A stretch of DNA of 64,000 nt, from positions 8,961,991 to 9,025,990 of the forward strand of contig NC_133302.1 in the NCBI RefSeq assembly GCF_005239225.2. Direction: 5' to 3'. This DNA comes from Populus alba. Lineage: Eukaryota; Streptophyta; Magnoliopsida; Malpighiales; Salicaceae. A model generated the notes under the pieces. It did not search any database. It was not told the DNA's origin and saw nothing but the letters and a program-made list of their open reading frames with translations. The position numbers were made by a program, and so were the translations under genes. Numbering within the stretch: the first letter of the stretch is position 1; every line of letters starts with the position of its first letter. This document shows positions 1-12,762 of the stretch, piece after piece.

Positions 1-785
1 TTAATTTATGTTGTCTTGACCCAATTCTCAAATTATTTTTTCATTCATTCATCATTTTTTTTGTTATTCGTTTATTATATTTTTAAAAAATTAAAAAAAT
101 TAGGTTATGATAATTCCTATAATTATCCTTATGAATTTAGCAATGATATTTAAACTCTTATGAAATTAACGAACTATTCTCTTAGTAGCTATGCTGTTTA
201 GGTTTAAAATAAAAATTTTACCGCCTAAAATATACAGTGAAATTGAATTCTTTTAGCTTTATATATAATATAATAATACAAATAATTGTTAATTTCTATC
301 ATATTTTCTTTCTGTCGACTTATATTTTCTTTATAATGCTCTGTTTGTTTGTTAGAAAGTAATTTCTTTTTAGAAAGTGGTTTCCTTGGAAAATGAATTC
401 CTGAAAAATAAATTATTTTTCGATGTTTGGTAGTATCATAGAAAATAAATTGAAAAACACTTTCCAATATTTGGCTATGTCATGAAAAATAAGTTGGAAA
501 ATAAATTGTTAATATTTTTTTAAAAAATCTAATTTCATAAATTATCTCAAATAAAATAAATAGCAATCAAAACAATAGAGATCAAATCTAACAAATAAAA
601 AAGTTAAAAGACGATGAAATTAAAAAAATATATAATTTTATAAATTATTTTAAATAAAATAAATAACAATCAAAAGAATAAGGACCAAATCTGATAGATA
701 AAAAATTTCAATTGAGAAAATAATAAGAGAAAAACAAATAACAATCATATAAATGAGGACCAAAATTGATATAAAAATAAAATTA
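1..785. repeat. Direct repeat, copy 1
   Basis: This AT-rich block recurs at about 2237-3075 at an offset of about 2237 bases. Both copies share the start (around TTATGTTGTCTTGA), the middle (ACCGCCTAAAATATACAGTG) and a tail with TGTTTGTTTGTTRGAAAGT. Copy 1 is cut by the window edge. The short open frame inside it (minus strand, 225-467) also recurs in the other copies and is not a gene. Confidence 0.75.
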
Positions 786-1009
786 AGGATGCATTTGTTT
801 CTCGAAAAGTGATTTCTAGAAAATCACTTTCCAAACTTTCATGTGTTTGTTTGTAATTAGGAAAGTTGGTCAATACTTTTCTGTCAAAGGAAAATTTGGC
901 TTGATTTACAGAAAAGTGTTTTCCTTTTATTTTGGGCGGAAAATACTTTCTAGAAGTTGTGAAAAATTTAGAAATATCATATTATTTGCTGATTATGTTA
1001 AATTTGGTC

Positions 1010-1400
1010 CTCAAACTTTTGATTGCTATATATTTTGTTTAAATGTTTTTTTCAATTTCATCCCTTAAAATTTGATTTTTATATTAACTTTGATCCTTAT
1101 TTTTATGATTATTATTTACTTTTCTCTTATTATTTTTTTAATTAAAATTTTTTATCTATCAAATTTGGTCCTCATTCTTTGATTGTTACTTATTTTATTT
1201 AAAATAATTTATGAAATTATAATTATAATTATTTTAATTTCATCATCTTTCAATTTTTTATATATGTTAGACTTGATTTCTATTATTTTGATAATTATTT
1301 ATTTTATTTGAGATAATTTATGAAATTAGATTTTTTTCAATTCCATTCTCATTCATCTTTTTAATTTGTAAGGTTTGTTCTTTATTATTTTAATAAACTT
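1010..1400 (-). repeat. Inverted copy of the 500-785 segment
   Basis: Read on the minus strand, this matches the right part of the first repeat (CAAATAAAATAAATARCAATC-type text). With the forward copy it makes a large imperfect foldback with a spacer of about 220 bases. Two forward copies flank the whole, so the region looks like a degraded foldback or MITE-type element. Confidence 0.65.
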
Positions 1401-1429
1401 GAAAAAAAAATAAACATTATTTTCTTTAT

Positions 1430-1625
1430 AATGCCCTGTTTGTTTGTTAGAAAGTAGTTTCCTTTTACAAAGTGGTTTCTTTAGAAAATGAATTTTTGAA
1501 AAATGAATTGTTTTTCGATGTTTGGTAGTATCATGGAAAATAAATTGAAAAACACTTTTCAATATTTGGCTATGTCATGAAAAATGAGTTGAAAATAAAT
1601 TATTAATATTTTTTAAAAAAATCTA
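1430..1625. repeat. Third direct copy of the GTTTGTTTGTTAGAAAGT segment
   Basis: This repeats 337-525 in the same orientation, including TGTTTGTTTGTTAGAAAGTA and the ...CGATGTTTGGTAGTATCAT... text. The short minus-strand frame 1353-1562 encodes nearly the same peptide as 225-467, because both are copies of one repeat. Confidence 0.7.
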
Positions 1626-2236
1626 ATTTCATAAAACAAATTAAAAAATCACTTGCCCATTTTGTTCCCATTGACAAATTAAAAAAAGTATCATGGCCCA
1701 GGGCTGTTCTGTCTCTTCGCTTTTATTTTCTTTGTCCGTAGCTGATTCCTTTTCGGTGCCTTGTTCCCACAAATAATTTCACATTGAAGGGGCCACTCTG
1801 TAACTTCATGACAGAAAGGTGATGGACCTGATGGTCCCTCCGGCTGAATTCAAATTCACAAATAAAAAAAAAAAACGTGCGAGATTCATAAATACATTGG
1901 GAACATAAAAATTATTTGTGGTCTATCTTTGTATTCCACAAAGGTAGAAGGTGATGGATAGAAACGGCATTGTCTTTTACTTTGAAATGGTTATTTTTAA
2001 TTTACTCTCTTGAAATTCTGATATTTAATAATTGGGATACTATTCTTCACCTATTAAGCATCATTTGCAATTTTAATTCAAATCAGATGTAAATTTTGAT
2101 ATTTTTTCAATTAAACCCTTGATTATATTAATTAATTAAATTAAAGTTTAAGTAAATTCCCAAACTTATCAATTTTTTAATTTTTGACCAAACTGACTCC
2201 TTAATTTATAATTACATTCTTATTGGTTCTCAAACT

Positions 2237-3075
2237 TTCAATTTATGTTGTCTTGATCTAATTCTCAAATTATTTTTTTCATTCATTCATCATTTTTTTT
2301 TGTTATTCGTTTATTATATTTTTAAAAAATTAAAAAATTAGGTTATGACAATTCCTATAATGTTCCTTATGAATTTAACAATGATATTTAAACTCTTATG
2401 AAATTACGAAACTACTCTCTTAGTAACTATGTTGTTTAGGATTAAAATAGTAATTTTACCGCCTAAAATATACAGTGAAATTGAGCTTTTCTAGCTTTAT
2501 ATATAATATAATAATACAAATAATTGTTAACTTCTATCATATTTTTTTTCTGTCGACTTATATTTTCTTTGTAAGACCTTGTTTGTTTGTTGGAAAGTCA
2601 TTTTCTTTTAGAAAATGGTTGCCTAAAAATGAATTATTTTTCGATGTTTTGGTAGTATCATGAAAAATAAATTGAAAAATACTTTTTAATGTTTGAGTAT
2701 GTCATGAAAAATAAGTTAGAAAATAAATTGTTAATATTTTTTTTCAAGTTTATTAAAATAATGAGGAACAAATCTTACAAATTAAAAGTTAAATGAGAAT
2801 AAAATTTTAAAAAATCTAATTTCATAAACCATCTCAAATAAAATAAATAGCAATCAAAATAATAGAGATTAAATCTAACAAATAAAAATTGAAAGACGAT
2901 GAAATTGAAAAATATATAATTTTATAAATTATTTTAAATAAAATAAATAACAATCAAAAGAATAAGGATCAAATTTGATAGATAAAAAAATTCAATTGAC
3001 AAAATAATAAGAAAAAAACAAATAACAATCATAAAAATAAAGATCAAAATTGATATAAAAATCAAATTTTAAGGG
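2237..3075. repeat. Direct repeat, copy 2
   Basis: Second copy of 1-785. It carries about 65 extra bases (about 2743-2808) that are missing from copy 1 but present in inverted form near 1355-1400. It ends about 290 bases before the apyrase start codon, so the upstream boundary of the apyrase promoter is repeat-derived. Confidence 0.75.
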
Positions 3076-3310
3076 GATAAAATTGAAGAAAAAAAAGATT
3101 CAAAACAAAATATATAGCAATTAAAAGTTTGAAGACTAAATTTAATATAATCAGTAAAAAAACATGATATTTCTAATTTTTTTAACTTTTAAAAAATGTT
3201 TTTTTTTGTCTAAAATAAAAAAAAAAAATGTTTTTCTAAAAACCAACCAAATTTACACGGAGGAGAAGATGCCACACCACACCCCCCATGCACAACACAC
3301 ACACACTGTC

Positions 3311-3318
3311 TATAAAGG
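3311..3318 (+). promoter_or_regulatory. TATA box of the apyrase gene
   Basis: The sequence TATAAAGG lies 49 bases upstream of the apyrase ATG in a short, less AT-rich stretch after the repeats. The spacing would leave a very short 5' UTR, so a second upstream promoter cannot be excluded. Confidence 0.5.
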
Positions 3319-3359
3319 TGGGAGCCCTTTGCTCTGCTGGTATACTGTATTGTTAAAAA

Positions 3360-6300
3360 ATGAATAATAAGTTGAAGCTGATGAGCCTGATTCCTTTTTT
3401 CCTCTTGATGGTTTTCGTGTTGCCAACTTCGGGAGCATACAAGTTCACCAACCCAAGAATCGTATTGCCTGTTCGGTCAAAAGGTTTGGATGCTTCAAGG
3501 AGCTACGCGGTTGTTTTCGACGCAGGGAGTACAGGTAGCAGAGTGCATGTTTTTTGTTTTGATCAGAACTTTGATCTCCTCCCTGTCGGAAACGACACAG
3601 AGTTTGAGTTTTTTGCTCAGGTACAGATCTCCCTTTTCAAATACCCAAGAGCAAATGACGATGGATCTTGTTAAAGAGTTGATATAAATTATTTCAAAAA
3701 CTACCTGAGATAACTCATTTCGGTTGTAAAAAACATAAATTTCTCACATTATATTGTTGATATTCTATATTTTTTTGTAATGGTCACAGGTGAAGCCAGG
3801 TTTGAGTGCATATGCAAATGACCCTCAGGCTGCGGCTAGCTCACTTGCCCCATTGCTCAACGAAGCGGAAAGTGTTGTGCCTGAAGAGTTCAGTCCCAAA
3901 ACTCCAGTCAGACTTGGGGTTAGCGAACTAGAGCACATTGTCTTCATTTACTTCATTTTAATCTATTCGTGTAAAAAAATCATCTCAACCTAAAAATATA
4001 AGTTATTGGGTGAAGTTCTAGAATATAATTTATATTATTCTCTAACACACCCCTCACATGAAAGCCCTTTAGATTTGAAACTTGCACAAGCCTATTTTAC
4101 CATGTATTTAATTTTTATCAAATAAATAAGAATAATGAAATTCAAACTCGTTACTACTTGGTCAGCAAGGCTCCGATACCATGTCAAAAAACTATCTCAA
4201 CCTAAAAACTTAAACCTTTTAGTTCAGGTTCTAGAATATAATTTATATTATTCTATAACACTTTCTCCCCTTTTTTTAACTGCAAAAATATTCTGCTCAC
4301 TCTTAATATTTATACGTGGAGTTTTAACATTGCAGGCTACCGCCGGGCTGAGGCTGTTGGAAGGAGATTCAGCGGAGAGGATTTTGGAAGCAGTAAATCT
4401 ATGGACACTATAGTCGTTCTAGTATATTTTTATTGCCATTTTTATCTTAATATAGTCATCTGAACTCTTATGTGTCCAAGGTGAGAGATCTTCTGAGCAA
4501 TGGCAGCCTGGAGTACGAAGCCGATGATGTCTCTATTCTGACTGGTTCCCAAGAGGGTTACTATATGTGGGTATGTTTCGAACTTGCAATTGCTGGGCCT
4601 GTAAGGAATTAAAAGAAACAAAAAAAAAAATGAAGTTTTATAAATATTTTGTAGATTGCAATAAACTACATGGTAGGAAATCTGGGGAAGCCGTATTCAG
4701 AAACAGCAGCAGTGATTGATCAAGGCGGTGGATCTGTTCAAATGGCATATGCCATTTCCAGGGAGAACGCTGAAAAGGCACCAGCAGTAGCTGATGGAGA
4801 GGATCCATACGTGGAGAAATTCCTTCTTAGAGGAACTGAATATTACGTTTATGTTCACAGGTTCTCGTCTTCCTCCCTGATCAGTTCTCTTAAACTCCTG
4901 CTAATTTATATAGTTAGTGTTGGATTTTCCTGTTGCTCCACATTTTGTCATTTGTGTCAAAAAAAAAATTTGCGTTTCTGAAACGCACAAGAAGAGTAGT
5001 AAGTTAATGGATCTTGTGTGTTCAGTTACTTGAGCTATGGGTTATTGGCGTCTCGGGCAGAAATACTGAAGGTTTCAAGAAACTCCAGCAACGAGTGCGT
5101 AACCACCGGTTATAATGGTATGACAAATGACTCCGTCGTATCTCCACCCTTTTTTTTTTTTTCCTTACACTTTTATTTTATTTTTTTCTATTTTTCCATA
5201 AAAAGATGATAACCATATACAAAGCAACTAAAAAAAATATATAAAATCTAATTCTCAATTAACTCAAAGTTAAAAGATAAAAATTAAAAAAAAAAACTAA
5301 TTAAAACTGGAAAAGAAAATAACCAGAGTCAACATAGCTAACCCGAAAAAAATTATAAAGTCTGATTTTCAATCAACTCATCAATATTGAAGGATATAAT
5401 TAAAAAAAAATTAATTAAAAAATAAATGAAAAATAATCTAAATTAACCTGGCTAACTCGTAAAATTCACGATTTGAGTTATTAAAACGAGATAATTTTAT
5501 AGAAAACATATCAAAATAAATTATAAAGGTTTATATCCAATAAATTTAATATTAAATTAATGATAAAATTAAAAAAAATAATAAATTTGAAAAAAAAAGA
5601 GGTATCGTAAACGTTTTGGAACGAAACTTTGGAAAATTAACACTTATTTGGATTTCAGAAGTATGGATTCGATACATTTCAATGCAAAGTTAATTTCTCC
5701 CTCTCCTCTCCCTCTCCCTCTCTTTATCTTAAAATATTTAAAGGTGTTTACACATACGGAGGGAAGGAATACAAAGCATCATCTTCTCCTACCGGTACAA
5801 GCTTCAAAAAATGCAGAACACTAGTTCTTAAAGCTCTCAAAATCAATGCCCCTTGTAAGTATGTGAATTGCACATTCGGTGGAGTTTGGAACGGCGGCGG
5901 CGGAGACGGGCAAAACAATTTTCATGTTAATTCGTTTTTCTTCACCATGTCTCAAGTGGTAAGAATTAATCATCCTAAGAAATTACTTGCAGTTTTTTTT
6001 TTATTTATATATTGACTTTGCAAGCTAATTAGGTTTGTGGGATTTACAGGCTGGGTTTGTCGATGCCAACGCGTATACAGCCACAGCTAGCGCTGCAGAT
6101 TTCAAGAAGGCAGCTAAGCGAGCTTGCGAAACAAGATTTGAGGATGCAAGCTCAAGATTTCCAAATGCGGAGGAGAACGACCTGCCATTCTTGTGTATGG
6201 ATTTTACCTATGAGTATACTTTGCTCGTCGATGGATTTGGTAAGGGCCTGTTTGTTTTTGTATTTTAAAAATATTAAAAAAAATTTTATTTTTTTATTTA

Positions 6301-6753
6301 TTTCAAATTAATATATTTTTCATATTTTCGAATTATTTTGATGTACTTATATAAAAAATAATTTTTCAAAAATAAAAAAAATATCATTGACATATATTTT
6401 AATACGAAAAATTATTTGAAAAGCAATCACAACAATACTATCAAATAAACTATATTTTTAAAACTTATTTAAGTTTTTATTTCGTAACTTCAACCAACTA
6501 TATTTATATTTTTATCTCTTTTATATTTCCTTATTGTGCTGAATATGAAAATCATATGATTCTGTAATTTCCTTTTTGCTAGTGCTGCCATTCTTATAGT
6601 GCTCGATCATATATATATACAGGTCTTGATCCCCAGAAAAAATTTTCATTGGAGGGGCAAATTAAATACAAGAATTCACTTATGGGAGCTGCATGGCCTC
6701 TTGGTAGTGCTATAGAGGCGGTGTCGCCTAGCAGGGCATCATTTCTGAAGTAG
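3360..6753 (+). CDS. Apyrase (GDA1/CD39 nucleoside triphosphate-diphosphatase)
   Basis: Nine exons read from the sequence: 3360-3620, 3790-3918, 4336-4392, 4481-4570, 4655-4860, 5026-5117, 5744-5958, 6050-6239, 6623-6753, all with GT..AG borders and consistent phase. They give 456 aa, about the length of pea apyrase (recalled as 455) and near Arabidopsis APY1/APY2. The enzyme hydrolyses NTPs and NDPs to NMP plus phosphate in the Golgi or outside the cell. An N-terminal hydrophobic segment (about residues 8-24) acts as signal or anchor. All five apyrase regions are visible: ACR1 [15 protein letters not shown] (51-65), ACR2 RLGATAGLR (128-136), ACR3 EGYYMW (174-179, with the catalytic Glu), ACR4 [11 protein letters not shown] (199-209) and ACR5 [14 protein letters not shown] (435-448). 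The ACR4 core reads DQGGGS rather than the common DLGGAS type. No frame break is seen, so the gene is probably functional. Family assignment is secure; subcellular site is inference. Confidence 0.95.
3970..4260 (-). mobile_element. TRIM-like miniature LTR retrotransposon in apyrase intron 2
   Basis: Two direct copies of a 78-79-bp terminal repeat (3970-4047 and 4182-4260) flank a 134-bp interior. Read on the minus strand each repeat starts TGTTA and ends ACA. The bases right after the first one (4181 downward) read TGGTATCGGAGC, one mismatch from the usual initiator tRNA-Met primer site TGGTATCAGAGC. A purine-rich tract (GAGGGGTG) precedes the second repeat. No 5-bp target duplication is obvious, so the insertion is old. 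It has no coding capacity, as is normal for TRIMs. Confidence 0.8.
5225..5600 (+). repeat. Satellite-like dispersed repeat in apyrase intron 6
   Basis: About two and a half degenerate units of roughly 120-165 bases, each with a motif like ATTCTCAATTAACTC, then AGTCAACATAGCTAACCCG, then a 'gagataa...tatagaaa' tail. The same units occur at about 40120-40630, 41140-41300, 42700-43330 and, inverted, 50640-51210. Non-coding. Confidence 0.6.
6246..6475. repeat. MITE-like AT-rich element in apyrase intron 8
   Basis: Begins GGCCTGTTTGTTTTTGTATT and contains the phrase TCAAATTAATATATTTTTCA, followed by ATTATTTTGATGTACT. The same order of phrases is seen near 7738, 27518, 28880 and elsewhere here, so this is one member of an abundant short family. 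Terminal repeats are too eroded to fix the borders. Confidence 0.55.
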
Positions 6754-9700
6754 TATCATCCTTGCTCAAACACCAGAGATCACCAAGTAATAACTTGGTG
6801 TGTGGTGGCGTTAGTTCAAGCAAATATCAAAGACTTCTAAAATCATGATGAATGATCTCCAATTCTTTAGAAGTCTGTACGCAGTTGTACCGAAAATAAA
6901 ATAATAATCATTAACTCTGAGTTTATTTTCGTTCCACATTTGCCACACACCCCCCCTCATTGGACACACACCAATGAAGTGTTGGTCTAGCAAATGAAGT
7001 CATTGTTACAAAGATAAGAATATAAATTCAATCATTAGAAAATATATTTATTGAAAAGGATAATTATAAATTTTTATCGAGACTAGTCTTATTTTTTAAA
7101 AGGGTGTGAAAATACTCATATAAAAATAACAATACACACACAACCATTGCTTTTAATGTCTTGAGTTACAGATGATTGAATGGCAAAAGAATTCCATATC
7201 TTCTCATTCTAAATTATATTTAGAATTCCATTAATTTAATGGAGATAGGGAAGAATGGAAATAGAATCAATTTTTTCTTATTTCTTGAAGTGCCTTTTGT
7301 ATCAGTTATAAATTAATTTGAAATCATAATCGCACGTGTTCTTTGAATTCTAATATAATTTTACTTTAAAAAAAAAATTTAAAATTTTAATTAGTAATGC
7401 TATTAGATGAATAAAGTGTTTAAGTGGTAATTTTTTTTTAATTAAGATTAAAATAAAATTTACAAGCCAATAAGTGAATGGCCTACATAAACAACACCCC
7501 CATCACCAAACCGTCAGAAAATATTTAAAACAAACATAAATGACATGTTTCTCCTTATCTTTCTCTTTTGAGTATAGTTTATCCCGTCCTACTTGTCCTT
7601 TTATTGTTGTTCGAAAAGTAGAAAAAATAATTAATTAATAAAAAAAACTAAATCATGTTGTAAAAATTATGTTTATTCAGACAGTTTTTTTAGCATGTAT
7701 AATAGTCCTTTTTCTTTTGGTTTGTGCATTATTAATTGCTCTGTTTGTTTTTGTATTTCAAAAATATTTTTAAAAAATATTGATTTTGTTTTTTAAATTT
7801 TTTTTTTGCTTCAAATTAATATATTTTGATGTTTTTAGATCATTTTAATGCGCTGATATCAAATATAATTTAAAAAAACATATTATTTTAATAAATTTCC
7901 GGTGCCCTTTTCTTCAACCCGTATTTATTGTCAATTTATGCATTAAATAAATGGGGCAGTACCTTTTCTCCAACCCATATTAATTGTCAATTTGTACATT
8001 AAATAAGTCGAGTAGTAGCATCATTAGTAACACCTCATACATTCATTATGGACCATGTCTCTTTTTACAGTGGACCGTGTTTATTTTTACCGCGGATTCA
8101 CATGGTATTTCAATTTCTCCTTAATTCTCGCGAGTTGTTACCTAAAACTACAAACAAAACTATTTTCTTATGACTAGAAGATGTAGATCAATCAGCATCA
8201 TATTTTTTTTTTCTTTTTTTCCTCTTTTTCACTAGCTGACAAAGGCAAATCAATTTTTCTTTTCTTTCTTCCTTCTTCACACAAGCATTGACTTTCTCTT
8301 TTCATCGTAACCATTTCATTTTAATCGATTAATTTTAGGGTTGTTTTGTTTCAGATTAAGACTTGGCTTTTTTTTTTTTCATGCATCAATATCCTTTTGT
8401 TTGAAGTTAAGGGATTTTTCAAAGATTTTTTTTGAATTTTTTTACAATAATTATGGTTGATTTGTCTTTGTATCTTTTTTTTTTTCAAGAGTTGAAGATA
8501 GAAGAGAGAGAAGCAAGGAAGGCCAAGTCGGGTAAGAAAAACTACTAATTTTGATTTTTCATCTTCCGAGTCTCTTTGAATTAATAAAAAAAAAATAGAA
8601 TCTTTGAATCTATTAATATCAGATAAGTTGTTTCTTGGATTTTTGTTTTTTGGAGTGAAATGAACGTTAGCCAAGATCCATTTCTTGAAATTTACATTTG
8701 AGTATTTATAGTGGTAATGCTTTTTTAACCAATTCATAATTTATTTAGTAATTTTTTTAAAACTTCTCTTTTATAAATTTCAGGTTAGAGTCTGAAGAGA
8801 AAAGTTGACATATCATATATATGCTACAAAGAAGCTTGAGAAATTAGAGATGCATTGTTGAAGCCAGGTATGTGATTTTATTAAGCTTTCCTAACAATTT
8901 TATTGGATTTCTTTTTCATTATATGCATATTTCCAATTTCGATCTAAATGTTCAAGTTAAACATTTGAAAGTAGAAATGATTCACAAATTATTTTAGATT
9001 GAAGTTCAATTCGACGGATAAGTTAGGGTTTGAGCATATCTATGACTACAGTTTTGAATATACTAAAATATGATTTTGAATTTTTCTGGGGAGTGATTTT
9101 TTTATCGTTCACAATTTTATTTTCTTTTTAGTTTTCATGGATTGTTTTTGAGATAATAATGAAGGCAATGTGAATCAAAATTTTTTGTGTGATTATCAAT
9201 TATAACCTTAGTTTAATCTTCTTTAATTCTAATCACTACTGATTTATTTATTGGTTTTTTTCCTTTTTGTCTCTAATATGTCTTTTGGTTATTGTGCCCA
9301 TAATTATTTTACAATGAACCATCCATGATTAAATTATTACATTATCCAATGGCTCTTAATCAACCATTTTTTAAAGTTTTTTCTTTCTTTCATAAGTGGA
9401 TTGTATTCAGATGGGAGTGTTCACATTGTTGAAATATTTAACCCAGTGTTCTATTGTCTCTATATTATAAGAGTGCAGTGCTTCAGGTATTTTCATCAAA
9501 GTGAACAAGTGTCATATATTACATGAAAATATTTTTTATGTCCTCATCTTACCTTTTCACAATTTGGTTTTTTTTGTTCTAATTGTCAGAGGTGCTAGGT
9601 GTGCTATTATTTTTGCATGGTTTTAATCATCTCCTTATAAGGGCCGACCCATACTCTATAAGTTTGAAATGAATTTTTTTCCCCATATATTGCAAGGTTG

Positions 9701-12559
9701 TTTTGCTTTCTCCTGTTTTGATAATTCAAAAGAATTTATACTTTTGAATTTAGCCTTTGACAATGACATCACTTTTAGATCCATATTCACTTTGCATCCA
9801 ACAACATATATATACTTGATAAAAGAAAAAAAGGGGGGTGTTAATGAAATAAATAAAAGATGGAGGCCTTGACTATTTCTTTTTATACATGTTAAGTTTT
9901 TTTTTGTTGTTGTTGATTATTTCAATGGTTTGTTTTTCAGTTTCTCTTTTTACGCCTTTGATTTTGGAATTAAGAAGAAAAGAGTGAGAAACTTAAACTA
10001 TCTTAGTTGCCTTTCTGGCATTATTTCTAAATGATTAAAATTTCTTTATTGAAACATGGTGTTGTTAGATATTTGCTTATTTGCACAATAGCCTTGCTTT
10101 TATTTTTTAATTGATATTTTTTATTGATAAGATTCAATTGTGGCTTGTTTTGTCAAATGCAGCTTTACAGGTAATAATCTAGATCTCAACTCTATTGACT
10201 ACCATTGCATATTTGATTCATTTTTGTTTACCTTTTCATTTTTGTTCTACCGTCGATCCACAATAATTTACACTAAATCAACTACAGCACCCTGCTTCTT
10301 CTTCTTTCTTTTTTTCTTCTTTTTTTTTCCAATCTTGGCTGTTGAGATAACCATATTTCATATGTTATCTCACTACCAAGTTTTGTGTAGGCTTCTGATT
10401 TTTTACAACATATCCTACCTAGCTTTAGTTGGTTAAAGCCAACTTAAATTCCTTAGACTTAACTATTGGCTTGGCAACTAACTTGCCTAGCATTCTTTTT
10501 CTTTAATCCATACCCACTTTAGCTATATCAATCGCTTTAATGGATTATGGCTTCTCAAGTTTATGCTTCACCATATCTTTTTTTTCTGGCATAATTTATC
10601 CACTGCTTCTGTTGGTTTAGATTTGTTCTGGCAGTTTCTCTTGCTCAAAATCTTTCAAGTCCTAATAAGTTATTTAAGCCTCTCTAAGAAATTTCCATTT
10701 ATCGTATTTGATAACCATCATTGCAATTATATTTGTTTCCATGTTGCATTCTCATTTCTGATATTAAAAGAAAACATTCTATATACTTGCTTTATTGGCA
10801 ATTCTGTATGTTTTTGCAGGTTTTATGCTGCTTTGAATTAGTATTATTTAAGAATAATTTATGTATTAAGTCAACTATGGCTTTTTATGTCTCTGCTTTT
10901 AGCTTGGTGGCATTAGGTTTTTGGATATTGGTTGAATATAAAATGATTTGTATTTAAATTGTATTTTGTGGTTTCATTGCTCTATTATGTAGTGAGAAAT
11001 TAAGAAAATACACGGTGGAATCTATATTTTGATCTGTCGAACAACTGTTTTTAAGCTTTAACGAATCAGAGGATCAACTGCTCTTGATATTTTTGGTGTC
11101 ATTGATGATTTAATCTCATTTCAGCTCTTTTTGTATGCCATAGAATGAATTATATTTGTTTTGTGATGAAATACATTAAAATCTTTTACCCTTGATATCT
11201 TTTCAAAGAAACACAAAGCTTCTAATTTTTTTGTTCAAATTTTTTATTTTAGTTGCTTGATAATTCATTTTTCATTTATAGGATATTTAGCCATAGACGA
11301 TCATGACATGCATGCACTGGATATTTTTTTGCAGCGTTTGCTAAAACTCACTTTCTTTAACAACATTTGACTTGACTCTTGCTAGCACTACAATATCACT
11401 CTTTTTAATTTATTAAGCGCTTCTTTGTTCTAGAATCATTGGATGAAAATATGTTTAATTAAAGATATTATTGTTCAACCACTGCATTTATTGCCTTTAA
11501 ATAAATCTAGATCCTATTTGCATGCTAGGAAAGTTCTTCATTTTCCCTCTTGCTATGTGATTTAGGTTTTCTAAATTGATAATTGGCAAGAAAGTTACGG
11601 TAGGGCAATCCAACTAGTGATATGTAAAAAAGAATACCGTAGTCAATATTTTTTTAATTACTTTTTTTATGTGTTGATTTTTTTGTGTTTATTTTATATT
11701 TAGATGTTCATGATTAAGTTAGATCCAAATTCAATGGAAAATAAAATAAAATGAAAAGTCAAATTGTGAGACAGTCTAACCTAATAAGAAGAGATTTTAT
11801 CTTAGTAAAATGGAAAGATTTATCTTATTAGGAAGAGAAAATCTCTCATCTATCCTTATTTAATAATTTAATAAGGAGAGTCAATTTGATAATTAAATAA
11901 CTGACAATTTTTTTTTTTGAATGGTTTGAGTTTTTGAACTTAGAAAATAAGTTAAAAAGTTCTAGGTGAGAACAGATCCACTCTCACACAAAAAGGCCTC
12001 CATTAATACTGATATTGAAAGATTATTGAAGAGTGAACAATAACTTTGACATGTAAAGTAGATCAATTTAAACCTTAATGAATTTTCATTTTTTAAGCTT
12101 AAAATTATATTTAATCAACTTCTTGCTTTCGTTATAAATATATGTTATTCTTCATTGGTAATAGAGTTTGTTTTGACATTTTTTTTCTTATTCATTTGAT
12201 TAGAAAGTAAATATTCATGAATATTTGTGATGTATCTTGGATATGATTAATTTAAAATTTGGTTTAAACTTATTTTTTTGTGTTATTCCTGAATTTTAAA
12301 GGCTATATAATTATTTAAGCAGAAATTTTTTAAAAATAAAATTTATATGGTTAGAAAGTAAATTTTATTAGCTTTCCAATGACATAAAGTTTGATTTAAT
12401 TAGAGTTTTGTACTAAAAGTGATGATTTTTTTTTTAAATTAACATTGTATAAAATTGAAATTAAGATTCTTCATTAATTTTTGATAAATTTTGTTATAAT
12501 AATAATTCAATGTTATGTTATATGCTTTATATATATATATATGATCCCATCAATCAACT
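6754..12559. other. Gene-free AT-rich intergenic region
   Basis: No convincing coding region or RNA gene. Open frames here are short, low in complexity and unlike known proteins, including minus 8351-8737 and plus 9669-9872, 10140-10436 and 10563-10841. A possible spliced non-coding transcript around 8480-11000 (for example the donor-like CCAGGTATGT near 8865) cannot be shown from sequence alone. The last 100 bases are the ancestral flank of the hAT insertion. Confidence 0.5.
7738..7915. repeat. MITE-like AT-rich element
   Basis: Starts CTCTGTTTGTTTTTGTATTT and carries TTCAAATTAATATATTTTGATG, then a GATCATTTTAATGCGCTGATATC segment. It has the same phrase order as the element in apyrase intron 8. 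Ends are approximate. Confidence 0.5.
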
Positions 12560-12567
12560 CCTCTCAC
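12560..12567 (+). repeat. hAT target-site duplication, left copy
   Basis: CCTCTCAC directly before the left terminal inverted repeat. It is identical to 16117-16124, which is the 8-bp length expected for hAT transposons. Confidence 0.95.
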
Positions 12568-12719
12568 CAGTGGCGGAGCCACAGTGGGTCAAAAGGGGGC
12601 AATTGCCCCCTTAGTTTTTTTTTTTTTTTTTTTTCTTGTTAATGAATTATTGCTACAGCTACGGAAAGTAAGGAAAGTTACAGTTACGGGGGCTAATGTG
12701 ATTGTTACAGTTACAGAAA

Positions 12720-12762
<43 letters not shown>
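12720..12762. repeat. (TG)n(TA)n microsatellite inside the hAT element
   Basis: A TG run followed directly by a TA run in the 5' non-coding part of the transposon. It should vary in length between copies. Confidence 0.95.

Noticed and set aside
8351..8737. 128-codon minus-strand open frame
   Set aside because: It translates a T-rich region into Lys/Asn-rich peptide with no domain.
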